Assembly (NCBI GenBank): GCA_025463265.1
Contig: JAOBWH010000053.1
Location: 1-40,076 of the forward strand
Direction of reading: 5' to 3'
DNA: 40,076 nt
Source: Ilumatobacteraceae bacterium
GTDB lineage: Bacteria > Actinomycetota > Acidimicrobiia > Acidimicrobiales > Iamiaceae
Made by a program: the position numbers and the translations under genes. Under the pieces are notes generated by a model, which did not search any database, was not told where the DNA came from, and saw nothing but the letters and a program-made list of their open reading frames with translations. Position 1 is the first letter of the stretch. Every line of letters starts with the position of its first letter. This document shows positions 1 to 9,800 of the stretch, in pieces.

Positions 1-127
1 CGACGCCCAGCGCGCCGCGCCGGACCGCGAGCGGGCCCACGACCTCGCCGCCACCATGGGCATCCGCCTCGCCCTCGGGCCCACCGAGTACCCGACCTCC
101 GACACAGCACCGGACGCAGCGCAGTGA
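1..127 (+). CDS. C-terminal end of an AfsR-like TPR regulator (partial)
   Basis: Only the last 41 codons are in the window, read from base 2 to the TGA at 125-127. The residues, including ERAHDLAATMGIRLALGP, resemble the tail of the next gene's product (TEARSLAAELGIVLELPVP), so this is probably the TPR C-terminus of a paralogous BTAD/AAA/TPR regulator. Its stop overlaps the next gene's GTG start in a GTGA, so the two are probably translated from one message. The identity of the missing N-terminal part is inference. Confidence 0.55.
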   Translation, partial: DAQRAAPDRERAHDLAATMGIRLALGPTEYPTSDTAPDAAQ

Positions 128-3100
128 GCAGCGACGGACGAGCAGGACGCGACGGACCGCCGGCGCAGGTCCGGGTGTCGGTGCTGGGCCCGGTGCGGGC
201 GTGGTGCGGCGACCAGCCCGCCAACCTCGGCGGCCAGCGCCAGCGCGCCGTGCTCGCCCGCCTCGCCCTGTCCGGCGGCGACGCGGTGCCCGTCGAGCGC
301 CTCATCGATGACCTGTGGTCGGGCGAACCGCCGCCGAGCGCCACCGGCACGCTCCAGAGCTACCTCTCCAACCTGCGCAAGGCGCTGGGCGGGGACCCGG
401 CCCTGATCGAGCGGATCGGCGCCGCCTACCGGCTCCATCTGGCCGACGGCGCCCTCGACGCCGATCGGTTCGTCACGCTCGTCGCCCGCGCGGCGCGCGA
501 GAGCGGAACGGCCCGGCTCGACCTCCTGGACGAGGCGCTCGCCCTCTGGAACGGTGACGCCGTCTCCGACTTCGCCGACGAGCCGTGGGCGCGGGGCGAC
601 GTGGTGCGGCTCGATCAGCTCCACCTCACCGCCCAGCACGACCGCTTCGCCGTCCTGCTCGATCTCGGCCGCCACGCCGTCGCCGTCGGCGAGCTCGAGG
701 CGGCGGTCGCCGCCCATCCGCTCCACGAGCCCTTCGCCGCCCAGCTCGTGCTGGCCCTCTACCGGTGCGGCCGCCAGGCCGAGGCCCTGCGTGCCGTGGA
801 GCGGGCCCGGTCGACCGTGGCCGAGGAGATCGGCCTGCCGCTCGGTCCCGAGCTGACCGAGCTGGCCGATCGGGTGCTGATGCAGGACCCGGGTCTGGCG
901 CTGGACCCAGGCGCGGCGCCCACCGCGTCGGCGGAACGCTCGGGCCCCACCGGGGCCCCCGAACCGCCCGAGACCGCTGAGCCGGCCGAGCCCGCTGAGA
1001 GCCCGCTGCCCCTGCCGCCTGCGGTGACGGAGCGGCGGACCCGCAGCGGCTTCGTCGGGCGCTCGGACGAGCGAGCCGTGCTCGACGAGGCGTGGAGCCA
1101 CGCCATGAGCGGCGAGCGCCACCTCCTCGTGGTGTCGGGCGAGGCCGGCGTCGGCAAGACCCGCCTCGCCCAGGAGACCTGCCGGGCCCTGCACGCCCGG
1201 GGGGCCTACGTGCTGTGGGGCCGCTGCACCCCGGAGCACCTCATCGCCTACCAGCCCATCGTCGAGTCGCTCCGCACCGCACTGCGCTCGCTGCCCGTGG
1301 AGCGGGTGCGCGAACTGGTGGAGCCCCGCCCGCCGCTGGGCCTCCTGCTGCCGGAGCTGGCAGCAGACGGCGTCGACCTGCCCGCCCGCACCGGGCGCTA
1401 CGAGTTGTACGAGGCGCTGGCCGATCTGCTGGGCGAGGTCACGCTCGCCACCCCGATGCTCCTCGTCATCGACGACCTGCAGTGGGCCGACCCCTCGACG
1501 CTGACCCTCCTCGACCAGGTGCTGGCCAACCCGCGCGGCGGTCGCGTCCTCATCATCGCCACCATCCGGCGCCCGGCCGGCCGGCCCACCCAGGAGGTCG
1601 ACCGCTTCCTGGCCGAGGCGCGCCGCGCCCGCCGCTTCTCGGCCGTGGAGCTCGAGGGGCTCGATCGCGAGGCGGCATCCGAGCTGCTGGAGGAGCGCGG
1701 CGTCGCCGTGGCCCCGAGCGACCTCGACGCCGTGCTCGAACGCACCGCGGGCAACCCGCTGTTCATCGAGGCGCTGGCGGATCCGGGCGACGTCTCCTCC
1801 CTCACCGACGCCCGTGACCTGCCCTCCAGCGTCCGGGACCTGTTCGACCAGCGCTTCCACGAGGTGGACGAGCGCACCGCCGCCGTCACCACCGCGGCGG
1901 CCGTCATCGGCCAGCGCGTCGACCTCGACCTGCTCGGCGCAGTGGCCGGCCTGGACCAGGCGAGCCTCCTGGACGCGCTCGACGAGGCCATCGCCGTCGG
2001 CCTCCTGGCCGAGGACGAGGACATCGGGTGGGTCACGTTCCCCCACGCCCTCGTCCGCCAGGCCCTCGTCGCCCGCACGACCCGGAACCGCGAGGCCCGC
2101 CTCCACCTCGCCGTGGCCGACGCCATGGAGGCCCGTCCTCCTGGGCCGGATCACGCCAGCACGCTGGCCCAGCACCTGTTCGCCGCAGGGCGGCTCTGCC
2201 CACCCGAGCGCGCCTCCGGAGCCGCCGTGGCCGCCGGGCGCCGCGCCCTGGAGGTCGTGGCCGACGAGGAGGCGCTCATCTGGGCCCGCCGGGCGCTCGA
2301 CGTGCTCGCCCCTGTGGCCGACCGTGGCGACCCGTGGGCCCGCGCCCAGGCCGAGTCGCTCCTGCTGCTGGCCGAGGCCAACCGCCTGCTGGGCAACCTC
2401 GACGACGCCCGCAGCGCCCTGAGCGCGGTCACCAGCCTGGCCCGCACCCACCGCGACGCGGCGGTGCTGGCCCGGTCGGCCCAGCAGTGGGCGCTGGTCT
2501 CGGGCGCCATCGGTTTCTCCTTCGGTGGGCTCGACGACGCCCTCATCTCGCTCATGGACGAGGCCCTGGCCGCGCTCGGCCCAGACGACCACGCCGAGCG
2601 GGCCACCCTGCTGGCCTGGGGGTCGCTGGCCCTCAACCCCGGCCACGACCGGGACCTCCAGGAGGCCCGGTCCATCGCCGCGCTCGAAGCGGCGGTCCAG
2701 GTCCCCGACCTGGCCCACGTCCATGCGCTCACCCTGTTCGCCCGGCACGTGGCGGTCGGCGGCGCCTCCGGCCTCGACGAGCGCCTCTCCCTGCTGGCGC
2801 CCCTGCGCTCGGCGGCGCGCGGCTGGAGCGAGCTCGAGGTGATCGCCCGGGCCCTGGCGGTGATGGACCTGCTCGAGGCCGACCGGGTCCCCGAGGCCGA
2901 TGCCGCCATGGAGGAGCTGCGGAGCTTCGTGGAGCCGATCCACCGGCCGGCGCTCGACACGTTCGTCACCTTCTTCGATGCCATGTGGGCGACGCTGCGC
3001 GGTGACCTCGACCGGGCCGAGGAGCGGTCGAACCACGGGCTGACCATCGGCACCGAGGCGCACGGGGACAACGCCGCCACCGCGTGGGCCGGCCAGCAGT

Positions 3101-3711
3101 TCCTCATCGCCCTCGAGCGGGGGACGCTCGGTTCCTACACCGGCCAGCTCGCCGAGCTCGTCGAGACCCAGCCGCTCGTCCCCAGCTGGGGCATCGGCCT
3201 GGCTCGTGCCCTCGTGGCTGCGGGCGATCTCGAGGCGGCGACGGAGATCGCGCACCGGTACCTCGGCGATCCCGGCCTCAACGTCCACCCCCGCTCCGTC
3301 GCCCGCTACACGGTCGCGGCGATGGCCGCCGAGGTCTGCTGGCTCACCGACGATGCGGTCCTCGCCGAGCACCTGCTCCTGGAGCTGGCCCCCATCTCCC
3401 ACCGGGTGGTGGTCGCCGGCCTGGCGGCGGCGTCGACCGGGCACCTGGTGCGCCACCACGGCCTGGTCCTCGCCGTGGCCGGCGATCTCGATGCCGGCGA
3501 GGCGCTCCTCGACGTGGCGGTGGCGTCGTCGGCGGCCGCCGGGTTCCTCCCCGCCAAGGCCCACGCCCTCTGGGAGCGGGCCATCGTGCTGCGGCGGCGA
3601 GGTGGCGAGGGCGATGAGGCCGAGGCCGAGCGGTGCGCCACGGAGGCCCGCTCCCTGGCGGCCGAGCTCGGGATCGTGCTGGAGCTCCCCGTCCCGGAGC
3701 GGACCGGCTGA
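124..3711 (+). CDS. AfsR/SARP-family transcriptional regulator (winged helix, BTAD, AAA ATPase, TPR)
   Basis: This 1195-residue protein is a large SARP-type activator. Residues ~14-105 form an OmpR-like winged helix (VLGPVRAW, LIDDLWSGEPP, LQSYLSNLRKAL). Residues ~112-255 are the bacterial transcriptional activation domain. A Pro/Glu/Ala linker (~262-305) leads to an AAA/STAND ATPase with Walker A GEAGVGKTR at 339-347 and Walker B LLVIDDLQWAD around Asp450-Asp451. The remaining ~600 residues are Ala/Leu-rich helical repeats of TPR type. The length matches full AfsR-like proteins rather than short SARPs. The GTG start at 124 overlaps the upstream stop, so it is likely translationally coupled. 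Family members bind direct heptamers spaced 11 bp, and exactly such a site lies in the next intergenic region, so the giant gene at 3887 is the obvious target. The signal sensed is unknown. Confidence 0.9.
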   Translation: MSSDGRAGRDGPPAQVRVSVLGPVRAWCGDQPANLGGQRQRAVLARLALSGGDAVPVERLIDDLWSGEPPPSATGTLQSYLSNLRKALGGDPALIERIGAAYRLHLADGALDADRFVTLVARAARESGTARLDLLDEALALWNGDAVSDFADEPWARGDVVRLDQLHLTAQHDRFAVLLDLGRHAVAVGELEAAVAAHPLHEPFAAQLVLALYRCGRQAEALRAVERARSTVAEEIGLPLGPELTELADRVLMQDPGLALDPGAAPTASAERSGPTGAPEPPETAEPAEPAESPLPLPPAVTERRTRSGFVGRSDERAVLDEAWSHAMSGERHLLVVSGEAGVGKTRLAQETCRALHARGAYVLWGRCTPEHLIAYQPIVESLRTALRSLPVERVRELVEPRPPLGLLLPELAADGVDLPARTGRYELYEALADLLGEVTLATPMLLVIDDLQWADPSTLTLLDQVLANPRGGRVLIIATIRRPAGRPTQEVDRFLAEARRARRFSAVELEGLDREAASELLEERGVAVAPSDLDAVLERTAGNPLFIEALADPGDVSSLTDARDLPSSVRDLFDQRFHEVDERTAAVTTAAAVIGQRVDLDLLGAVAGLDQASLLDALDEAIAVGLLAEDEDIGWVTFPHALVRQALVARTTRNREARLHLAVADAMEARPPGPDHASTLAQHLFAAGRLCPPERASGAAVAAGRRALEVVADEEALIWARRALDVLAPVADRGDPWARAQAESLLLLAEANRLLGNLDDARSALSAVTSLARTHRDAAVLARSAQQWALVSGAIGFSFGGLDDALISLMDEALAALGPDDHAERATLLAWGSLALNPGHDRDLQEARSIAALEAAVQVPDLAHVHALTLFARHVAVGGASGLDERLSLLAPLRSAARGWSELEVIARALAVMDLLEADRVPEADAAMEELRSFVEPIHRPALDTFVTFFDAMWATLRGDLDRAEERSNHGLTIGTEAHGDNAATAWAGQQFLIALERGTLGSYTGQLAELVETQPLVPSWGIGLARALVAAGDLEAATEIAHRYLGDPGLNVHPRSVARYTVAAMAAEVCWLTDDAVLAEHLLLELAPISHRVVVAGLAAASTGHLVRHHGLVLAVAGDLDAGEALLDVAVASSAAAGFLPAKAHALWERAIVLRRRGGEGDEAEAERCATEARSLAAELGIVLELPVPERTG

Positions 3712-3749
3712 ACGAGCCGACAGAGCGAGCCCCGCCTCCGGCGCACCGC

Positions 3750-3767
3750 TCCGACCTGCCCGTCGGA
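3750..3767 (+). terminator. Weak hairpin after the AfsR-like gene
   Basis: TCCGAC and GTCGGA form a perfect 6-bp stem around a 6-base loop, about 40 bases after the regulator's stop. There is no T tract, so it may be a weak terminator or chance. Confidence 0.25.
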
Positions 3768-3793
3768 CTCGTGTCAAGACCCTGCCAGCGGCT

Positions 3794-3866
3794 CCAAGCG
3801 CGGGGCAGAAGCGCAGGTCAGCGGCATCGTCTTGGTTCCAAGCGGGTCCCAAGCGGGCTCCAAGTG
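3794..3866 (+). promoter_or_regulatory. Candidate SARP/AfsR operator: CCAAGCG heptamers at 11-bp spacing
   Basis: CCAAGCG at 3838-3844, CCAAGCG at 3849-3855 and CCAAGTG at 3860-3866 are spaced exactly 11 bp apart, inside three adjacent 11-mers (3836-3868). A further CCAAGCG at 3794-3800 is 44 bp (four periods) upstream of the first. Direct heptamers with an 11-bp period are the known target architecture of OmpR-fold SARP regulators, where the last repeat lies about 8 bp before the -10. The adjacent AfsR-like gene supplies a likely ligand. The motif is seen directly; the regulator-site pairing is inference. Confidence 0.7.
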
Positions 3867-3874
3867 GCCCGGCG

Positions 3875-3880
3875 GATCGT
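3875..3880 (+). promoter_or_regulatory. Candidate -10 element giving a leaderless start
   Basis: GATCGT lies 8 bp after the last heptamer, the spacing known for SARP-activated promoters, and keeps the A at position 2 and T at position 6 of a -10 hexamer. A start 6-7 bases downstream falls on the ATG at 3887. No Shine-Dalgarno sequence is visible between it and the ATG, which fits a leaderless mRNA. Confidence 0.4.
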
Positions 3881-3886
3881 GTTGGC

Positions 3887-6800
3887 ATGGACACGACCGC
3901 CATCTCCATCCCCGCCCCGAGCGACGCCCCGAAGCGTCGGCGACGGGTCAAGCTCCTCGCCCTCGTGGCGGGTGTCATCCTCGTCGCCCTGGGCGCCGGG
4001 GCCACTGCCGCGCTGGCGGCCGGGCCCGACAAGGGGACGTTGCGCTACGAGTGGTCCATCGGTGACCGCTACGGGCTCGATGCCGACAGCGACGGCATCG
4101 TCGACAACCCCGACGGCATCAAGGACCTGGCCAAGGACAAGGCGTGGATCCAGAACCCGACGTACCAGCTGACGTTCGACAGCTGCGCCTCGCCGGCGGT
4201 CACCGAGCGCAGCGTCACGGGCTACACGCTCAAGCTGACCGGTCCGGAGAACAAGACGGTCGACGGCACCAGCTGCAAGATGACCGTGCCCGTCACCAAG
4301 CTCGGTGAGTACAAGGCCAACCTCGACATCAAGGTCGGCCCGGTCGTCGTCGACAGCCGCGAGGAGACCATCACCCCCAAGGACAACCTGATCGTCTCGG
4401 TCGGCGATTCGGTTGCTTCGGGTGAGGGCAACCCCGACACGCTCGAGTCCGGCACGTTCTGGTCGCCCAAGTGGCAGAACAAGCAGTGCCACCGCACGAG
4501 CCTCGCCGGTCCGGCGCAGGCCGCCCTCCGCATGGAGCGGCGCGACAAGCACTCGGCAGTCACCTTCGTCCACCTCGCCTGCTCCGGTGCGTCCATCACC
4601 TCGGGCCTGCTCGGCGACTACGACGGCCAGGACCCCTCGGCCGGCACCAAGCTCAAGCCCCAGATGGACCAGCTCAAGGAGCTGGTCGGCACCCGTCCCG
4701 TCGACGCCATGACGGTGTCCATCGGCGCCAACGACGCCGAGTTCTCGGCGGTCGTGAAGGCGTGCCTCATCCAGACCAACTGCCACCTGCCCAACGGCTC
4801 CGGCCAGAAGAACGGCGTGGAGCTCTTCGACGAGAAGGCCCCCCTCATCACCAACAACTACGCCCTGCTCGACGCCCGCCTCGACAAGATGGCGAAGCAG
4901 GAGGCCGGCGACGTGAAGCTGCGCGGCAAGGTCTTCGTCACCGAGTACATGGACGTCACCAAGGACGACGACGGCAGCTACTGCACCGGCAAGACCGCCA
5001 AGGAGCGCGAGGCCGGCAAGGACGCCGGCGGCACCGCCAACACCGACGGCATCAACGCCGCCGAGATGCAGTGGGCCGACACCTACGTCCAAGACGGCCT
5101 CAACAAGCGGGTCACCGACGCCATCGAGAAGGCCAACAGCAACGGCGGCGCCGAGATCCAGTTCGTCGGCGGCATCAAGGCCAAGTTCGCCAAGCACGGC
5201 TACTGCGCCCAGGACCGCTACATCCGCACGCTCACGGAGTCCGGCCTCTACCAGCGCGGGGTCGACGGCGCCTTCCACCCGAACGCCGAAGGCCACCTGT
5301 TCGGCTACGCCGACCGGATCGAAGACACCGTGGCCCCCGCGCTGAAGATCGAGGGCACCAAGGCTCCGCTGGAGTTCGACGCCGCCGGCCAGCTCGGCGA
5401 CGACCTCGGCTCCTGGCTCGCCACGCTCGACCAGACCGGCGCCCTGGACCAGGTCACGAACGCCCTGCCGTTCGGCGCCCGCGAAGAGGTGCAGCGGTTC
5501 ATGCGGGACAAGTTCTTCGGCAAGTTCCTCCCCTTCGTGCAGGACACCCTCACCGACGGCAACACCAAGATCACCGAGCTGTCCGAGAAGCTCGATGACC
5601 TCGACGGCGACGGCAAGCCCGGCGTCGATGCGTTCGGCGTGGCCAACCTCGACGTGGACATGACCGGCGACATCCAGCCCAAGCTCCCGTCGAAGACCTA
5701 CGACATCACCTTCACCGTGAAGGGCTCCGTGGCCCTCGACCCCGACATCGCCCTCAGGGCGGGCAAGCTCGGCCTCGCCGGCCAGAAGACCGAGGGCAAG
5801 GCCGAGTTCTCCCAGACGGTGAAGCTCCACATCGACTTCACCAAGCCCAAGACCGACCGCTTCCACCTGACCATCCCCTCCGACGGGCTGAACGGTGAGA
5901 TCAAGATCAACCTCGGCGGCGACTTCGGCGCCACCGACCCGACCGTCGGCCCCGACCGCGACCCGATCTCGTTCACCTCCGGCGGCCTCGGCCTGAAGGC
6001 CAAGGGCGTGGCCAAGGCCGACCTGGCCATGGGCTACACGATCAAGGACCCCAGCGGCGACGGCAGGATCGACGCCACCGAGATCGGCAACCCCCTCGAC
6101 TGGGTGAAGGCCCGCTGCACCAGCGGCTCGGCCAAGGTGGACCTCAAGGCGTCGAGCACGCTCGTCGGCTTCACCAACACCATCGGCAAGGTCCAGCTCG
6201 ACGACACCAACCTGTGCGACGGCGTCAACGCCCCCACGGTGGACCTGTCGGACCTCGGCACCTTCGAGGGCGTCACGGTCGTCGACTTCGTCAACGGCCT
6301 GGCCCAGATGACCACGGCGCTCAAGAACATCCAGGACGCCAACGAGGTCGACCTCCCGTTCGTGAAGGAGGGCCTGTCGGGCCTCATCTCCACCAACGAG
6401 AAGCTGGTGAAGTTCTTCACCGACAACGGCCTGACCGACCCGAACAACCCGATGGCCACGGTCACCTTCGACCCCACCAAGAAGCCCGACCTGGACACGA
6501 TCGACGAGATCCTGCCCAAGCTGGCGCAGTCGCTGGGCGTCCCGCTCGACCAGCTCAAGCCCCGCGTGGTCGACAAGCGCCTGCTGCTCGACCTCAACCT
6601 CAACCTGGACCCGCCCGCCCAGACCAACAAGGGCACGCTCGACTTCGGTGATCAGCTGTCGAAGACCGGCGTGGTGGACATCACCGCCTCCACGAAGGCC
6701 ACGATCGACCCCGCCCTGACCGTGAAGCTCGGCCTCGGCATCGACCTGCGGCCCGACCTCGAGGTCGCCGACCGCTTCTTCTTCCAGGTGGGCGATGGCC

Positions 6801-9800
6801 CCGAGATCACGGCCGACGCCAAGATCACCGCCGACGCCAAGCTGAGCGCCAAGCTCGCGCTGCTGGACCTCGACCTGGCCGACGACAACGCGGCCGGCGC
6901 CGTCACCCTGCTGGACCGCAAGGACGCCACCAAGCCGCTGCTGTCGATCGATCTCAAGGGCACCGTCGACGCCACGCCCGACGACAACCGGCTGACCTTG
7001 AAGGAGCTGACGACGCCGTCGGCCAAGTCGCCCTTCGCCGTCACGCTCAACGGCAAGGTCCCGGCCTTCGGCCTCACCGCCGACGCCAAGCTCGCCGGCA
7101 CCACCTTCGCCTCCGGCAAGGTCAACATCGCCTGGCCCGACATCTCGGACCCGAAGCTGCTGACGGTCTCGGCCGACGCCAACTTCAAGGACAACCTGCT
7201 CCCGTTCGCCTACGACCCCGCCAACCCCCGGGCCACGATCACCCAGATCCTCAAGGCCGCCCACACCGCGGTGAAGCAGCTGCGCTCGGGCCTGACCACC
7301 AACCCGGCCATCGCCCGCAGCCTGCCGCTCACCGGCAAGTCAGCAGCCGAGATCGAGCCGGTCCTGGCCAAGGTCGAGGACAAGCTGGCCCAGCTCATCG
7401 AACTGGACGAGACCCTCACCCTCACCCAGCTCGAACAGCGGGTGGAGAAGGAGCTGGGCAGCGCCCTCGGCGTGGCCAACGACCAGCTCCCCGGCCTGCT
7501 CACCTTCCGCCTGCAGAAGCAGACCACGGACAAGCCCGCCGCCCTGGTGATGGACCTGAAGGTCGGCTTCTGCTCCAACAGCCGCAAGGCCCTGGCCGGC
7601 TGCAACAAGATCAGCGAGCTCGGCCCGTACCCGCTCAACCTGAGCCTCGGCCAGAGCGCCGACTCGATGGCCGCCGTCACCGCCGACGGCCGGGTCACCA
7701 TCGGCTACGACGCCCGCATCAACCTGACGGTCGGCGTCGAGTTCCCCCGGGTGAACGTGGACGCCAACGGCGTGCCCGTCGCCCTCCCCACCGGCAGCCT
7801 CCCCAAGGTGTTCGTCCAGGACACGTCGTCGTTCGAGCTCGGGATCGGCGCCAGCGTGACCGGCCAGTTCGCCGGCGTGCTCGGCCCGGTCGAGGTGAAG
7901 ATCGGCAACGGCACCAAGGCCGCCGACGCCCGCCTGGCCGCCCGCTACGTCATCCGCTCCAAGACGGCCGACGCCGCCAACCCGCAGCGCATCTATGACG
8001 CCGCCATCCTCGACTGGGTCAAGTCGATCATCCCCGACCCCACCAAGGGCGGGACGATCAAGGACACCACCGCCACCAAGTCGAACTGCCCCGACGCGGC
8101 CGACGCCTGCGCCACCTTGCCCATCACGATCAACGGCGCCTACGTGGGCGACGTGACCTTCTCCGCCCCCGACCTGCTGAGCCCCTCGGCCTGGGTCGTC
8201 CACGGCGAGGACGTCATCGACAACCTCGGCAACGAGAACATCCAGTACGCCATCCTCATCGGCGGCATCGAGTCGTTCGTGCAGCGCCTCGAGGCCAGCC
8301 TCAAGGCCATGCCGGCGGGCAAGAACATCCCGCTGCTCGGCGTCGACCCGATGGCCGGCGCCAAGGTCCTCGAGGACTTCCGCACCGGCTTCGTGGTGCC
8401 GGCCCAGGAGCTGGTCAACAAGATCAACGCCGCCAACAAGGCCAGCGTGGTCCAGACCAACATCCAGGACTTCCTCTACGACAAGATCGGCCCAGAGAGC
8501 AGCCTGAAGCTGCTGCGTGACGGACCCGACGCGGACACCGCCGTCACCAAGGCCGACATCGTCGTCGACCTGAAGTGCAAGATCAGCGGCGTCGTCAAGA
8601 CCTGCGAGCCCAACGACAACGCCACCACCATCGAGGACCTCCAGATCAAGGTCCCGCTGGCCAAGGGCGGCGAGGTCACCTCGAAGCCGCTGGACTCGGG
8701 CTTCCCCGGGCTCCGGCTCAAGAGCACCGACGGCTTCTCCGCCAAGGCCGGCTTCGAGATGGACCTGGCGTTCGGCATCGACCGGACCAACGGCTTCTAC
8801 ATCCCGACCAACGCCTTCGGCACCCAGCCCGAGCTGCGGGTCCAGGCCACCGCCTCCCTGCCCTCCCAGATGGACGCCCAGCTGGCGTTCATCCCGGTGA
8901 AGATCGTCGACAAGACGCCGGGCGTGCCCGAGGTGGCCGCCGTGGTCGGCGTCGACCTCGCCGCCGGCGGGTCGGACAACAAGATCACGCTGGGCCAGCT
9001 GGGCAACGCCCAGATCACCCCGTCGCTCCAGGCGTGCGCCAACGTCAAGCTCGGCCTCGAGACCGGGGGCTCCAAGAAGTTCCCCGCCTTCAAGACCGAC
9101 CTGTCGCTGACCGGCGGCTACACCTGCCAGGCCGGCGGCGTCACGGGCGCCCCCGCCAACGACGGCGGCATCGCCATCGCCTTCGACAACGTCCGGGTGA
9201 ACGCGGGCTCGGTGATCAACGACTTCGTCGGCCCGGTCGCCAAGACCGTCCAGAAGTACACGAGCCCCATCAAGCCCACGATGGACGCCCTCCAGAAGCC
9301 GATCCCCGGCGTCAAGGAGGCGGCCCGCACCATCGGTGCCAAGCCCCCCACCTGGTGGGAGCTCATGGAGCTCGTGAACCAGATCAAGATGGGTGCCGGC
9401 GGCGATGACCAGATGGCCATGCTCCGGAAGGTCAAGACCGTCATGGACCTGGCCGACCAGCTGGCGCCCGGCGTGGGCAACGCCCAGGACATCGCCCTCG
9501 GCTCGTTCAAGCTCGACCCGAAGGTCGCCGCCGATCCGAGCGCCTCCACCAACTTCGACGCCCTCCTGCCCAGCGGCAACATGAACACCGGAGGCAACAA
9601 CACCGACGTCATGACCCGCCTCCAGGCGGCCGGCATCCCGGTGGCGCTCTCCAGCAAGATCCAGAAGACGGCGCCCTACCAGTCGTTGACCTTCCCGGCC
9701 TTCGAGAAGCCCCAGACGCTGTTCCAGCTCCTCCTCGGCAAGGACGTGCCGCTGGTCCGCTTCGAGACGGGCGGCTCCTTCCTCCACGTGCCGATCGGCC

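Noticed and set aside
3206-3886. An N-terminal extension of the giant gene into the regulator
   Set aside because: The extra residues are Arg/Pro/Ser-rich out-of-frame translation of the AfsR-like gene and cover the operator; ATG 3887 gives a normal signal sequence.
3818-7264. A 1148-codon minus-strand frame opposite the SGNH part
   Set aside because: Same shadow effect; it overlaps the catalytic SGNH motifs on the plus strand and shows no domain or signal of its own.
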